From Candidatus Kapaibacterium sp. (GTDB lineage Bacteria; Bacteroidota; Ignavibacteria; Kapaibacteriales; Kapaibacteriaceae), in NCBI GenBank assembly GCA_018882895.1, contig VERF01000013.1, positions 1 through 49,414 of the forward strand: a DNA stretch of 49,414 bases. The letters run 5' to 3'. The position numbers were made by a program, and so were the translations under genes. Shown one piece after another: positions 17,188 through 25,066 of the stretch; the first letter of the stretch is position 1; each line of letters begins with the position of its first letter. The notes under the pieces are model-generated. The model was not told the DNA's origin and did no database searches. It saw only the letters and a list, made by a program, of their open reading frames with translations.

Positions 17188-18306
17188 TCAGATCTTCACC
17201 GGCATGACCAGCATGAGGAGGGAATCATCGCCGGCAGCCGGAGTGATCAGTACGGCGCGGACGGCCGACGAGAACGTCATCTTGACGTTTAGGTCCGGAT
17301 CGTCTTCGGTGCTGATGTTCTTGATGGCTTCTTCGAGATAGCGATAGTTGAAGCCCACCTCGAAGTCCGATGCGGAGAACTCGCATGGGATGTTCTCTGT
17401 GCCCTTACTGCCGGAGTCTTCGTCTTCCGAATGCACCGACAGCGTGGTCGGCTCGATGCGGAAGCGAACGTGCTTGGTGTTGGTGTTGGCAAACAGAGAG
17501 ACGCGTTTGATGGCGCTCAGGACTTCACGCTGATGAATGATGAGCGTTTTGTCGTTGTCGGCCGGGATGACGTTCTGATACGGCGGATACTTCTCGTCGA
17601 TGACGCGTGTGGTGATCGTCATGGAGCCGACGCTGAAGCGTGCGTGCGTACGCGACACTTCCATGGTGACGTCGCTCTCGAGTCGACGCAGAAGGTCGAC
17701 CGTCCGCGATGGCACAATGGCCTCGAGTCCGTCCGGAAACGGCGTATCGCCGGCACCGACGATCACGCGCGAGAGGCGGAAACCGTCCGTCGCCACTGCC
17801 GTCACCGTGTCACCCTTGAACTGGAAGAACACCCCGGTCATGCTCGGACGATACTCTTCGGTCGACACCGCAAACACCGTCTTGTTGGCCATGCGCATGA
17901 CGTCTTCCTTGCGGAGGTTGGCCAGCTGTGCCTCGGGAAAGGGCGGGATCGACGGAAACTCGTCGGCATCGAGCGACTTCATCTCGTACGAACCTGTCGG
18001 CGTGCGCAGCGCGATGGTCTGATTCCGGTCATTGGCCGTGATCTCGATCGAGCCGGACGTACCGAGCTCCTTGATCAGGTCGTTGAACTGGCGCGCCGGG
18101 ATGAGCAGGGATCCGTCGCGCTCTCCAACCACCATGGTTGTGAGCGAGATCGTGATCTCCTGATCGGTGGCCGTGAAGGTCAGCTCGCTACCGCTGAGTT
18201 CGGCCAGGAGGTGTTCGAGGACGGGGATCGTGCTCTTGGCGGGGATTGCAGGGAGGACCTTCTGCAAGGCCTTCTGCAGGTCCGGCAGTGCTACGGTGAA
18301 CTTCAT
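17188..18306 (-). CDS. dnaN: DNA polymerase III beta subunit (sliding clamp)
   Basis: 372 aa, normal length. It forms the dimeric ring that tethers the replicase. The N-terminus MKFTVALPDLQKALQKVLPAIPAKSTIPVLEHLLAE is typical (L..l..v..a...k.t.PIL..ll), as are EITIS..., VPSRTVDLLRR, EKYPPYQNVIP (the YPDYxxVIP block) and a C-terminal LLMLVMPVKI (the usual ...lvMPmri). It starts the dnaN-recF-dciA-gyrB unit. dnaA is not upstream; psd is, divergently. A TAGATTCG box at 18369-18362 on the minus strand is the likely -7 element, with TTG 20 nt ahead of it. Confidence 0.96.
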   Translation of the reverse strand: MKFTVALPDLQKALQKVLPAIPAKSTIPVLEHLLAELSGSELTFTATDQEITISLTTMVVGERDGSLLIPARQFNDLIKELGTSGSIEITANDRNQTIALRTPTGSYEMKSLDADEFPSIPPFPEAQLANLRKEDVMRMANKTVFAVSTEEYRPSMTGVFFQFKGDTVTAVATDGFRLSRVIVGAGDTPFPDGLEAIVPSRTVDLLRRLESDVTMEVSRTHARFSVGSMTITTRVIDEKYPPYQNVIPADNDKTLIIHQREVLSAIKRVSLFANTNTKHVRFRIEPTTLSVHSEDEDSGSKGTENIPCEFSASDFEVGFNYRYLEEAIKNISTEDDPDLNVKMTFSSAVRAVLITPAAGDDSLLMLVMPVKI

Positions 18307-18348
18307 GAGGGGATCCGAAAGAAATCGTGCCGAGAGGCTCGAATGTGC

Positions 18349-18369
18349 TACTTTTGACGGGCGAATCTA
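18349..18369. promoter_or_regulatory. Crossed, overlapping -7 elements for psd (+) and dnaN (-)
   Basis: The 93-nt divergent gap holds TACTTTTG on the plus strand (18349-18356, for psd) and TAGATTCG on the minus strand (18369 to 18362, for dnaN). The boxes point at one another, so the two predicted initiation regions overlap and polymerases could not sit on both at once. No DnaA box (TTATCCACA-like) is visible in the gap. Confidence 0.4.
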
Positions 18370-18399
18370 CGAACCAAGCAAAGAGAAGACAACGCCGAA

Positions 18400-19080
18400 A
18401 TGCACAGGATATTAACACCTTACGGCTACGACAACGCCTTTTTTCTTTTGGCCGTCAGCGTGGCACTGACAGTCCTCGGATGGACTGCTCTTGAGGGAGT
18501 TTTGAGCGTTCTGATCGGGCTCGTCGGGGTGGGGCTGGGCATCTTCACGATGTGGTTCTTCCGGGATGCCGAACGCCCCCTGCTGAAGGAGGCCGCCGCA
18601 GACTCTTCACTGGTGATGGCTCCGGCCGACGGTCAGGTGGTGAACGTCGTTCCGATCGAGCAGGACCCGCTTCTTGGCGTTCCCGCCGTACAGATCAGCA
18701 TCTTCCTGTCGCCGGTGAACCTTCACGTGAACCGTTATCCGGCAAGCGGAGTCATCGAGTCGGTGGAGTACATCCCGGGCAAGTACCTGATGGCATTCAA
18801 CCCGAAGTCGAGCACCGAAAACGAACGTTCGCTCTTTGTGATGCGCACCGATCACGGCCGCATTTCTTACCAGCAGATCACGGGATTCCTTGCCCGCCGC
18901 ATTGTCTACGACACCAAGCCCGGTGACGTGGTGCGGGTGGGAGAGCGCTTCGGAATGATGAAGTTCGGATCACGCATGGACGTTGTGGTGCCGGCAACCA
19001 GTCAGATTCTGGTGCGTCCGGGCGATCGGGTTGTGAGTTCCAGGCACATCCTTGCCAAGCTCTCCACAGGCGGGAACTGA
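18400..19080 (+). CDS. psd: Phosphatidylserine decarboxylase (short PSD-A type)
   Basis: 226 aa. It converts phosphatidylserine to phosphatidylethanolamine using a pyruvoyl group made by self-cleavage. Two hydrophobic segments span ~13-50 (FFLLAVSVALTVLGW, GVLSVLIGLVGVGLGIFTMWFF), then FRDAERP, and APADGQVV (conserved), FLSPVNLHVNRYPASG (catalytic His region), LMAFNPKSSTENER and FGMMKFGSRMDVVVP, where Gly190-Ser191 is the cleavage site. The short length and GS rather than LGST are typical of the PSD-A class common in Bacteroidota. The next gene, pssA, makes its substrate. Confidence 0.95.
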   Translation: MHRILTPYGYDNAFFLLAVSVALTVLGWTALEGVLSVLIGLVGVGLGIFTMWFFRDAERPLLKEAAADSSLVMAPADGQVVNVVPIEQDPLLGVPAVQISIFLSPVNLHVNRYPASGVIESVEYIPGKYLMAFNPKSSTENERSLFVMRTDHGRISYQQITGFLARRIVYDTKPGDVVRVGERFGMMKFGSRMDVVVPATSQILVRPGDRVVSSRHILAKLSTGGN

Positions 19081-19085
19081 CCCTG

Positions 19086-19847
19086 ATGCGCGTCACCCGA
19101 TCGGTCATCCCGAACCTTTTCACGCTGGCTAACCTCTTCTGCGGGGTGAGCGCCATCGTGGCAGCCTTTGAGGGACGCATCACCGATGCGATCTGGCTTG
19201 TGGTGACGGCCGGCGTATTTGATGCGCTCGATGGTGTGGTGGCGCGTCTGACGCGCAGCACGTCCGAGTTCGGCGTCGAGCTCGATTCGCTCTGTGATAC
19301 AGTGTCGTTCGGTGTTGCTCCAACGATCCTGCTGTATGTGACGTATCCGGAGTCGTGGCAGCACACGCAGTGGACCCTTGTGGTGGCGGCGTTTCCGGCC
19401 CTTGCCGGTGTGTTGCGTCTGGCCCGCTTCAACGTGCAGCTAACCTCCATGGAAGACAAGCTGTACTTCCGCGGCATGCCCATCCCGGCCGGCGCATTCA
19501 CGATCATCTCCTATATCGCCATCTGGCACGATCAGGTGCCGCAACAGTGGCAGCCCCATGCCCTTGCCGCCGTCTCGATCATCACCTCGCTGGCCATGGT
19601 CAGCACCATTAAGTACGACAATCTGCCGCGCCCTTCGGTGAAGGCCTTCCGCAAACGACCCATCGTGTTTTCCGTATTTTTCGTCGGAACGATCCTGTGC
19701 GCCGTCACCAAGCTCGCGGCATTGTTCCCCTTCATGATGCTCTACCTCGTCGGTGGAGCTCTGCGCCATGCCTTCGTCTTCTTGCGAGATCGTTCGGACC
19801 GAGACGATTCGTTCGACGAGGGCGATCCGGATCCGTTCACCATCTGA
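19086..19847 (+). CDS. pssA: CDP-diacylglycerol-serine O-phosphatidyltransferase
   Basis: 253 aa, five nt after psd. This integral membrane enzyme transfers a phosphatidyl group to serine. The CDP-alcohol phosphotransferase motif is complete: DALDGVVARLTRSTSEFGVELDSLCD (D-x2-DG-x2-AR-x8-G-x3-D-x3-D, residues ~43-68). Flanking membrane helices are visible (IPNLFTLANLFCGVSAIVAAF; FGVAPTILLYVTYP; VFFVGTILCAVTKLAALFPFMMLYLVGGAL). IPNLFTLANLFCG is the usual N-terminal signature. With psd it gives the two-step route to phosphatidylethanolamine. Confidence 0.95.
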   Translation: MRVTRSVIPNLFTLANLFCGVSAIVAAFEGRITDAIWLVVTAGVFDALDGVVARLTRSTSEFGVELDSLCDTVSFGVAPTILLYVTYPESWQHTQWTLVVAAFPALAGVLRLARFNVQLTSMEDKLYFRGMPIPAGAFTIISYIAIWHDQVPQQWQPHALAAVSIITSLAMVSTIKYDNLPRPSVKAFRKRPIVFSVFFVGTILCAVTKLAALFPFMMLYLVGGALRHAFVFLRDRSDRDDSFDEGDPDPFTI

Positions 19848-19874
19848 CACACGACATCGATCTTCCCTCCTACC

Positions 19875-20147
19875 ATGAAGACATACACCGCCAGCATTAC
19901 CGTAACACTTCGCCGCGCCATCCTTGACGTACAGGGTAAGGCCGTGGAGAATGCACTGCACTCACTGCACATGCCGGGCTTTGCCGACGTTCGCATCGGC
20001 AAGCATATCGAGCTGAGCATCCAGGCGGTTGACGCCGATTCGGCCTCGTCTGCCGTGCGTGAGGCCTGCGACAAGCTCCTGACGAATCCGGTGATGGAGG
20101 ACTACCACTTCACCCTGCAGGAGATTGCACCCGTGGAGGCGGCATGA
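19875..20147 (+). CDS. purS: Phosphoribosylformylglycinamidine synthase, PurS subunit
   Basis: 90 aa. The small dimeric PurS bridges PurL and PurQ in the three-subunit FGAR amidotransferase of purine synthesis. The sequence [45 protein letters not shown] has the family's V.LK..vLDPQG.aV..aL..LG...V..vR.GK..e pattern. The stop overlaps the purQ start as ATGA (20144-20147), so the subunits are translationally coupled. purL is not in the window. Confidence 0.93.
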   Translation: MKTYTASITVTLRRAILDVQGKAVENALHSLHMPGFADVRIGKHIELSIQAVDADSASSAVREACDKLLTNPVMEDYHFTLQEIAPVEAA

Positions 20148-20845
20148 ACATTGGCGTGGTGACCTTTCCGGGATCGAATTGCGATGCTGACGCTCGGCAT
20201 GCTTCGGCCATCACCGGCAACACCGTCCACTCCCTATGGCATAAGGACGCATCGCTTCCGACCGGACTCGATGTGATCATCCTTCCGGGGGGCTTTTCGT
20301 ACGGCGACTATCTGCGCACGGGCGCGATCGCCCGCTTCTCTCCGATCATGAACGAGGTCGTGCGATTTGCCAATGCCGGCGGGCTGGTCTTTGGCATCTG
20401 CAACGGATTCCAGATCCTGTGCGAGGCAGGTCTTCTGCCGGGCGCTCTTATCCGTAACCGCAATCTGTCGTTCGTGTGTAAGGATGTGTTCCTGCGCGTG
20501 GAGAACACCGATAGCCCCTTTACCAATGTCTGCACCGCAGGCCAGGTCCTTCGCGTGCCCGTGGCGCACGGAGAGGGACGCTATACAGCGTCGGATGAGG
20601 TGATCAAGGGGCTCGAGGATGCCGGTCAGGTTTTGTACCGCTACGTGACACCTGAAGGCCAGCAGACCGATGATGCCAATCCCAACGGAAGCCTGAACAA
20701 CATCGCCGGTGTAACCAACACAGCCCGCAACGTGATGGGCCTTATGCCGCACCCGGAAAGAGCCTGCGAGGCCCTTCTTGGCTCAGTTGACGGGCTTACC
20801 GTGTTTCACAGCCTTGCTCGCCATTGCAACGCCCCGGTGGCGTAA
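20144..20845 (+). CDS. purQ: Phosphoribosylformylglycinamidine synthase, PurQ (glutaminase) subunit
   Basis: 233 aa class-I glutamine amidotransferase. It releases ammonia from glutamine for Pur[43 protein letters not shown] (nucleophile Cys86), [10 protein letters not shown] and [15 protein letters not shown] (catalytic His-Pro-Glu) are all present. It overlaps purS by four bases. The TatA promoter box begins inside its last codons, so transcription both reads through and restarts. Confidence 0.96.
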   Translation: MNIGVVTFPGSNCDADARHASAITGNTVHSLWHKDASLPTGLDVIILPGGFSYGDYLRTGAIARFSPIMNEVVRFANAGGLVFGICNGFQILCEAGLLPGALIRNRNLSFVCKDVFLRVENTDSPFTNVCTAGQVLRVPVAHGEGRYTASDEVIKGLEDAGQVLYRYVTPEGQQTDDANPNGSLNNIAGVTNTARNVMGLMPHPERACEALLGSVDGLTVFHSLARHCNAPVA

Positions 20846-20850
20846 CTTTG
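20843..20850 (+). promoter_or_regulatory. -7 box upstream of tatA
   Basis: TAACTTTG matches TAnnTTTG and overlaps the purQ stop codon. ATTGC lies 16 nt upstream as a poor -33 element. The leader would be about 37 nt and contains GAGGAG ahead of ATG 20893. Confidence 0.45.
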
Positions 20851-20892
20851 CATCGGTAAGAACGAAAAATCCAATCCTTAGAGGAGTATCCG

Positions 20893-21069
20893 ATGGGAAG
20901 GTTAGGCCCACTCGAGATCACAATCATCGTGCTTGTTCTGTTGCTGCTCTTTGGCGGAAAGAAGATCCCTGAACTCATGCGGGGTCTTGGATCCGGGATG
21001 AAGGAGTTCAAGAAGGCTGCATCAGGTGAAAGCGACGATCAGTCAACACCAACCAACCAGCCGAAGTAG
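20893..21069 (+). CDS. tatA: Twin-arginine translocase subunit TatA/E
   Basis: 58 aa, too short for the supplied ORF track. It reads [46 protein letters not shown] then a polar tail. This is the TatA layout: a short N-terminus, one membrane helix, the FGxKKIPEL hinge, and an amphipathic helix with G.G..EFKKA. GAGGAG precedes the ATG. TatA oligomers form the pore for folded Tat substrates. It is immediately followed by a TatB-like gene; tatC is not nearby. Confidence 0.95.
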   Translation: MGRLGPLEITIIVLVLLLLFGGKKIPELMRGLGSGMKEFKKAASGESDDQSTPTNQPK

Positions 21070-21083
21070 GGCGTCACAACGCG

Positions 21084-21476
21084 ATGTTTGATGTTGGTGG
21101 TGCGGAGTTCCTCGTCATCATTCTGGCGATCCTCTTGCTGTTCGGTCCGAAGAGTCTGCCAGACTTTGCCCGTCAGATGGGCAAGGGGCTGAGACAGTTC
21201 CGAAAGGCTCAGGAAGATCTGACGCAGCAGATACGGGATATATCGGCCGATGCTGCAGTTCGGGAAGCCCTTGATACCGCGCCGACCACTGTTGTGCGAC
21301 CACCTAGTGGCGGTCTGCCGATATCGCGGACTTCTTCGGAAGTCGCCCCCGAAACAGCCGATGCAACGTCCACGGAAGCTTCGTCTTCGCCCGAAGCACC
21401 GACGCCCGACGAGGGTCCGGATGCATCGCTGAATCCGCCCACAACGCCCCCTGAGCAAGAACAGCAGAAGTCATGA
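21084..21476 (+). CDS. tatB: TatB-like twin-arginine translocase subunit
   Basis: 130 aa. The N-terminus MFDVGGAEFLVIILAILLLFGPKSLPDFARQMGKGLRQFRKAQEDL has one membrane helix, FGPKSLPD and a long amphipathic helix. The Glu at position 8 and the F-GP-K-LP pattern fit TatB/A family members. The rest is a Pro/Ser/Glu-rich disordered tail (PETADATSTEASSSPEAPTPDEGPD). Many Bacteroidota have only TatA-type proteins, so the TatB label reflects length and tail rather than a proven function. The stop overlaps gatA as ATGA. Confidence 0.8.
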   Translation: MFDVGGAEFLVIILAILLLFGPKSLPDFARQMGKGLRQFRKAQEDLTQQIRDISADAAVREALDTAPTTVVRPPSGGLPISRTSSEVAPETADATSTEASSSPEAPTPDEGPDASLNPPTTPPEQEQQKS

Positions 21477-22861
21477 AGTATAGCAACGACCGTTCATCGT
21501 TCATCGCCGGCACGTCCAGCGCCTCCGAACGTTGTGCCGAAGCCCTTGAGACCATTGCGTCTCGGGCCGACCTAGGGGCATTCCTGCACGTCGATGCCGA
21601 CGGCGCACGTTCGTCGGCTGCCGAAAGCGACGAGAGATTCGCCGCCGGCCTGGCACGTCCGCTCGAGGGGATGATCGTTGCCGTCAAAGACAACATCAGC
21701 GTTGTTGGTCAGCCCCTTACCTGCGCCTCGCGCATGCTCGACGGGTTTCGGCCGCTCTACAATGCGACGGTGATCGAGCGCCTTGCCGATGCCGGAGCGA
21801 CCTTCGTTGGCAAGACCAATATGGACGAGTTTGCCATGGGCTCGTCGAATGAGACCTCGGCCTTTGGTCCGGTGCGCCATGCGCTGGATGCCAACCGCGT
21901 GCCGGGCGGCTCTTCGGGCGGTTCTGCCGTTGCCGTTGCCGCCGGCATGTGTCACGTGGCCCTGGGGTCGGACACCGGTGGCTCGATCCGCCAACCGGCC
22001 GCCTTCTGCGGCGTGTACGGACTGAAGCCAACCTACGGACGCGTCTCGCGCTACGGACTGGTGGCCTTTGCCTCATCACTAGACCAGATCGGACTGTTCT
22101 CCAATAGCATCGAAGACATGCAGGAAGTGTTCCGCGTCATCGACGGCCACGACCCGCTCGATGCCACGTCGGTGCGCCACGCCGAAACGGTTGCCGCTGA
22201 CGTTGCCGCGCCGCGCATTGCGGCACTGCCCGTGGCTCGACTCGACGGGTGCGCCCCCGAGATCGTCGATGCGTACGTGGCCTTCCGAGAACGCCTAACG
22301 GCTCTCGGGGCGAGTGTTGAAGATGTGGACCTGCCGCATTCCGAGCAGTGGATCCCAACGTATTTCATTCTGGCAACGGCAGAAGCCTCGAGCAACCTTG
22401 CACGCTTCGATGGTGTGCGATACGGTTTGCGCGCCGATGCCGAAGATGGCGACATCACCACCGCATCCCGCTCGGCAGGTTTCGGTACCGAGGTTCAACG
22501 TCGGATCATGCTCGGCACGTTCTCGCTCTCCAAGGGCTATGGCGATGCCTACTATACCAAGGCGCAGCAGACACGTCGACTCATCCGCCAGGCGTATGAT
22601 CGGATGTTCGAGTCGTATGATGCGTTTGCTCTGCCAACCACGCCAACGACGGCGTTCCGCCTGGGCGAAAAGAGTGATCCGGTGAGCATGTGGCTGAGCG
22701 ACTACTTTACCGTGTCGGCCAACATCGCCGGCATTCCGGCGCTGAGTTTGCCATTTGGGGCCGACGCAGCAGGGCTGCCCATCGGCATGCAGCTGCAGGG
22801 GCCGATGTTCAGCGATGAACGCCTGATGAGTCTGGCCAAGGGGCTTGCCACGGCCAGCTGA
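21473..22861 (+). CDS. gatA: Aspartyl/glutamyl-tRNA amidotransferase subunit A
   Basis: 462 aa. The amidase-signature subunit of GatCAB releases ammonia from glutamine to amidate Glu-tRNA(Gln) or Asp-tRNA(Asn). The Ser-cisSer-Lys triad is intact: Lys72 (VAVKDNI), Ser147 (GGSSGGSA) and Ser171 (TGGSIRQPA). Spacings of 75 and 24 equal those of S. aureus GatA (79/154/178). GLKPTYGRVSRYGLVAFASSLDQIG is the GatA-specific signature that separates it from other amidases. It is slightly short at the C-terminus. gatB and gatC are not here. Start is ATGA-coupled to tatB; it is the last gene of the psd-gatA run. Confidence 0.93.
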   Translation: MKYSNDRSSFIAGTSSASERCAEALETIASRADLGAFLHVDADGARSSAAESDERFAAGLARPLEGMIVAVKDNISVVGQPLTCASRMLDGFRPLYNATVIERLADAGATFVGKTNMDEFAMGSSNETSAFGPVRHALDANRVPGGSSGGSAVAVAAGMCHVALGSDTGGSIRQPAAFCGVYGLKPTYGRVSRYGLVAFASSLDQIGLFSNSIEDMQEVFRVIDGHDPLDATSVRHAETVAADVAAPRIAALPVARLDGCAPEIVDAYVAFRERLTALGASVEDVDLPHSEQWIPTYFILATAEASSNLARFDGVRYGLRADAEDGDITTASRSAGFGTEVQRRIMLGTFSLSKGYGDAYYTKAQQTRRLIRQAYDRMFESYDAFALPTTPTTAFRLGEKSDPVSMWLSDYFTVSANIAGIPALSLPFGADAAGLPIGMQLQGPMFSDERLMSLAKGLATAS

Positions 22862-22876
22862 AGACGCCCTCGGATC

Positions 22877-23311
22877 CTAGCGGGATCCCGGCAGCGTGAA
22901 GCTTTCCTTACATGTGATCGTGAGCGGAACATCGATCCGCTCAGAGATGCTCTGCTTGACCGGGCAGGTGGTAACGTATTGCTCGACGATGGCAAGGTCG
23001 GAATTGGTCAGCTCGATCGGAATGTAAATGTCGACCTTCAGACGTCCGACCCTGCGGATCGGGTCGGCTACCATCTCCTTGCGAACCTTCACCGATGTGC
23101 CACGCACGTCCCATCCGTGTTTGTTTGCCGCCAGGCCGACGTACGTCAGCATGCACGACCCCAAGGCTGTGGCAAGCAGATCCGTCGGCGAGAAACTCTC
23201 GCCCTTGCCGTGATTGTCCACCGGCGCATCAGTGATGAGCTCGGTTGCTGACGGTCCGTGCACAGCCTTCGTGCGAAGGTCGCCCTCGTATGTGAGTGTG
23301 ATCTCAACCAT
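22877..23311 (-). CDS. OsmC/Ohr family peroxidase-like protein
   Basis: 144 aa. OsmC-fold proteins are homodimers that reduce organic peroxides via two cysteines. Cys53 (TALGSCMLTYV, on the central helix) and Cys116 (YVTTCPVKQSI) are in the expected places. The charged residue of the active site lies in the N-terminal ESFSPTDLLATAL segment. CPVKQS is typical of the YhfA/general OsmC branch rather than Ohr. It is convergent with gatA (15-nt gap) and divergent from sucD. Thiol-dependent hydroperoxide detoxification is inferred. Confidence 0.88.
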   Translation of the reverse strand: MVEITLTYEGDLRTKAVHGPSATELITDAPVDNHGKGESFSPTDLLATALGSCMLTYVGLAANKHGWDVRGTSVKVRKEMVADPIRRVGRLKVDIYIPIELTNSDLAIVEQYVTTCPVKQSISERIDVPLTITCKESFTLPGSR

Positions 23312-23379
23312 GGTTCACAACCCTCGGTGTGGTGGTTCTTCCGTAAATTCGCGCTCTCTTTTTTTGAGGACCCGACACG

Positions 23380-24324
23380 ATGAGCGTTTTAGTCAACAAA
23401 GATTCAAAAGTTATTGTTCAAGGCATCACTGGCGGTGAAGGAACATTTCACGCCTCGCAGATGCTTGCCTACGGCACAAACGTCGTCGGCGGTGTGACAC
23501 CCGGCAAGGGCGGCACGACGTATTCCGGCAAGGGTGATGACGTCTTCACTCGCCCCGTACCGGTGTTCAACACCGTGGCCGAAGCACGCTCGGCAACTGG
23601 CTGCGATGTGTCGATCATCTTTGTGCCCGCACCGATGGCCGCCGATGCCATCCTTGAGTCGATCGCTGCCGGCATGGACGTGGTGGTCTGCATCACCGAA
23701 GGTATCCCCGTCAACGACATGATCCCGGTCAAGGCTGCCCTGGAAAACTCGACAACTCGATTGATCGGTCCAAATTGTCCGGGCATCATCACTCCGGGTG
23801 AGTGCAAGATCGGCATCATGCCGGGCTTCATCTTCACGCCGGGTGGCCCTGTCGGCCTTGTAAGCCGCTCCGGAACACTCACGTACGAAGCCGTTCGCCA
23901 GCTGTCGGATGTTGGTCTCGGCCAGACAACGTGCATTGGTATCGGGGGCGACCCGATCATTGGCACACGCTTTATCGATGCCATCAAGCTGTTCAACGAA
24001 GACCCCGAGACAAAGGCCATCGTGATGATCGGTGAGATCGGCGGCAATGCCGAAGAAGAAGCAGCCGAGTACATCAAGAAGCACGTCACCAAGCCCGTCG
24101 TAGGCTTCATTGCTGGTCAAACCGCACCTCCTGGACGTCGCATGGGTCATGCCGGTGCCATCATCTCAGGGGGCAAGGGAACCGCCGCCGACAAAATGGC
24201 AACCATGGCCGCCTGTGGCATCCACGTGGTCGAGTCTCCCGCCTCCATCGGTATCGCAATGAAGAAGGTCCTCGATAGCCATGCGCCAGCAAAGCCAGCG
24301 AAGAAGACGGCGAAGAAGAAGTGA
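23380..24324 (+). CDS. sucD: Succinyl-CoA synthetase (ADP-forming) alpha subunit
   Basis: 314 aa. It makes succinate, ATP and CoA in the citric acid cycle with SucC, which is not adjacent. Features: [25 protein letters not shown] (CoA-binding Rossmann fold), [41 protein letters not shown], and the phosphohistidine segment [18 protein letters not shown]. The normal C-terminus is followed by an Ala/Lys/Pro tail ([15 protein letters not shown]) running straight into the repeat patch. GAGG precedes the ATG, and TAAATTCG at 23344-23351 is a possible -7 variant. Confidence 0.96.
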   Translation: MSVLVNKDSKVIVQGITGGEGTFHASQMLAYGTNVVGGVTPGKGGTTYSGKGDDVFTRPVPVFNTVAEARSATGCDVSIIFVPAPMAADAILESIAAGMDVVVCITEGIPVNDMIPVKAALENSTTRLIGPNCPGIITPGECKIGIMPGFIFTPGGPVGLVSRSGTLTYEAVRQLSDVGLGQTTCIGIGGDPIIGTRFIDAIKLFNEDPETKAIVMIGEIGGNAEEEAAEYIKKHVTKPVVGFIAGQTAPPGRRMGHAGAIISGGKGTAADKMATMAACGIHVVESPASIGIAMKKVLDSHAPAKPAKKTAKKK

Positions 24325-24453
24325 CAAGTGACAAGTGACGAGTGACGAGTGACGAGTGACAATGCGCCGATAATAGCCCCGGGCCTTGGCCCGGGGAAAG
24401 AGTGACGAGTGACGAGTGACAATGCGCCGATAATAGCCCCGGGCCTTGGCCCG
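24321..24453 (+). repeat. GTGACRA heptad array with a 60-bp duplicated module
   Basis: Six GTGACRA heptads begin on the last codon of sucD (24321-24362). A 54-nt segment (three heptads plus a GC-rich palindrome) at 24340-24393 is repeated exactly at 24400-24453. The palindrome CCCCGGGCC-TT-GGCCCGGGG can fold tightly in the first copy; the second copy is changed at its right end. Together the copies look like a replication-slippage product. Confidence 0.9.
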
Positions 24454-24466
24454 AGATGACGGATGG

Positions 24467-24486
24467 ATCCCGGCCTACGCCGGGAT
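24467..24486 (+). repeat. REP-like palindrome ATCCCGGC/GCCGGGAT
   Basis: An 8-bp perfect stem with a CTAC loop, flanked by GATGG and GATGACG. Dispersed elements with this GGGATGACG edge are common intergenic repeats in many bacteria. It may serve as the sucD 3' hairpin. Confidence 0.7.
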
Positions 24487-24498
24487 GACGAATCAACC

Positions 24499-24535
24499 CT
24501 GAAACCTGAAACCTGTAACCTGTAACCTGTAACCT
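24499..24535 (+). repeat. CTGWAAC heptad array abutting the ndk start
   Basis: CTGAAAC twice, CTGTAAC three times, then a partial unit ending four bases before ATG 24539. The array occupies the place of the ribosome-binding site, and no GGAG-like sequence is present. It shares the 7-bp unit length of the upstream array but not its sequence. Confidence 0.9.
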
Positions 24536-24538
24536 ACC

Positions 24539-24961
24539 ATGGAACGCACCCTCTGCATTTTGAAGCCGGACGCAGTCCGCAACCAGAACATTGGTAACAT
24601 CGTGGCGATGATTCAAGCCGCCGGATTCCGGATTCTCGGAATGAAGCTGACGCGGATTTCTCCCGCCGTGGCTGGTGAGTTTTACGCTGTACACAAGGAG
24701 CGCCCGTTTTACGGCGAGCTTGTGAACTTCATGTCGAGCGGGGCAATCGTGCCGATCGCATTGGAGAAGGAGAACGCCGTGGCTGACTGGCGTACGCTCA
24801 TCGGATCGACCGATCCAGCAGAGGCTGCCGAAGGAACGATCCGCAAGGCCTATGCCACGAGCAAGGGAGAGAACGCCGTTCACGGTTCTGATAGCGTCGA
24901 GAACGGAATGATCGAAGTTGGCTTTTTCTTCGCCGAGAGCGAGCTCATCAACAACGCCTAA
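24539..24961 (+). CDS. ndk: Nucleoside diphosphate kinase
   Basis: 140 aa, full length. It balances NTP pools by phosphate transfer through His115, seen in [35 protein letters not shown] is the N-terminal signature with the Kpn-type loop after it. [25 protein letters not shown] and [12 protein letters not shown] (variant of the usual WR.L.G.T.P) are conserved. Translation must start without a Shine-Dalgarno sequence because the heptad array reaches the ATG. sucD-ndk order is common in the Bacteroidota/Chlorobi group, and ndk may be read from the sucD promoter through the repeats. Confidence 0.96.
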   Translation: MERTLCILKPDAVRNQNIGNIVAMIQAAGFRILGMKLTRISPAVAGEFYAVHKERPFYGELVNFMSSGAIVPIALEKENAVADWRTLIGSTDPAEAAEGTIRKAYATSKGENAVHGSDSVENGMIEVGFFFAESELINNA

Positions 24962-25006
24962 GCCTATACACGCGAGGTCTGCATCGCGCGTCAACAGACT
25001 GCAATA

Positions 25007-25032
25007 ACGGGGGAGGACTTGTCCGCCCCCGT
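25007..25032 (+). terminator. GC-rich hairpin after ndk
   Basis: ACGGGGG-A-GGAC-TT-GTCC-G-CCCCCGT folds into an 11-bp stem with one A/G mismatch. The following GCCGTTTA has only a weak T-tract, so it may be an imperfect terminator or a 3' stabiliser. Confidence 0.55.
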
Positions 25033-25066
25033 GCCGTTTATGAACGATTTGCCGTAGATTCACGCC

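Noticed and set aside
17431-18357. 308-aa plus-strand ORF opposite dnaN
   Set aside because: Antisense shadow of dnaN with no family motif or ribosome-binding site.
18307-18399. Replication origin beside dnaN
   Set aside because: No DnaA boxes, no AT-rich unwinding stretch, and only 93 nt of gap.
22862-22876. Terminator between gatA and the OsmC gene
   Set aside because: Only a short GGATCC dyad and no T-run in a 15-nt gap; too weak to call.
24321-24535. Possible CRISPR or CRISPR-like array
   Set aside because: Repeat units are 7 bp with no unique spacers, and the 60-bp module is an exact tandem duplication. No cas genes are nearby.
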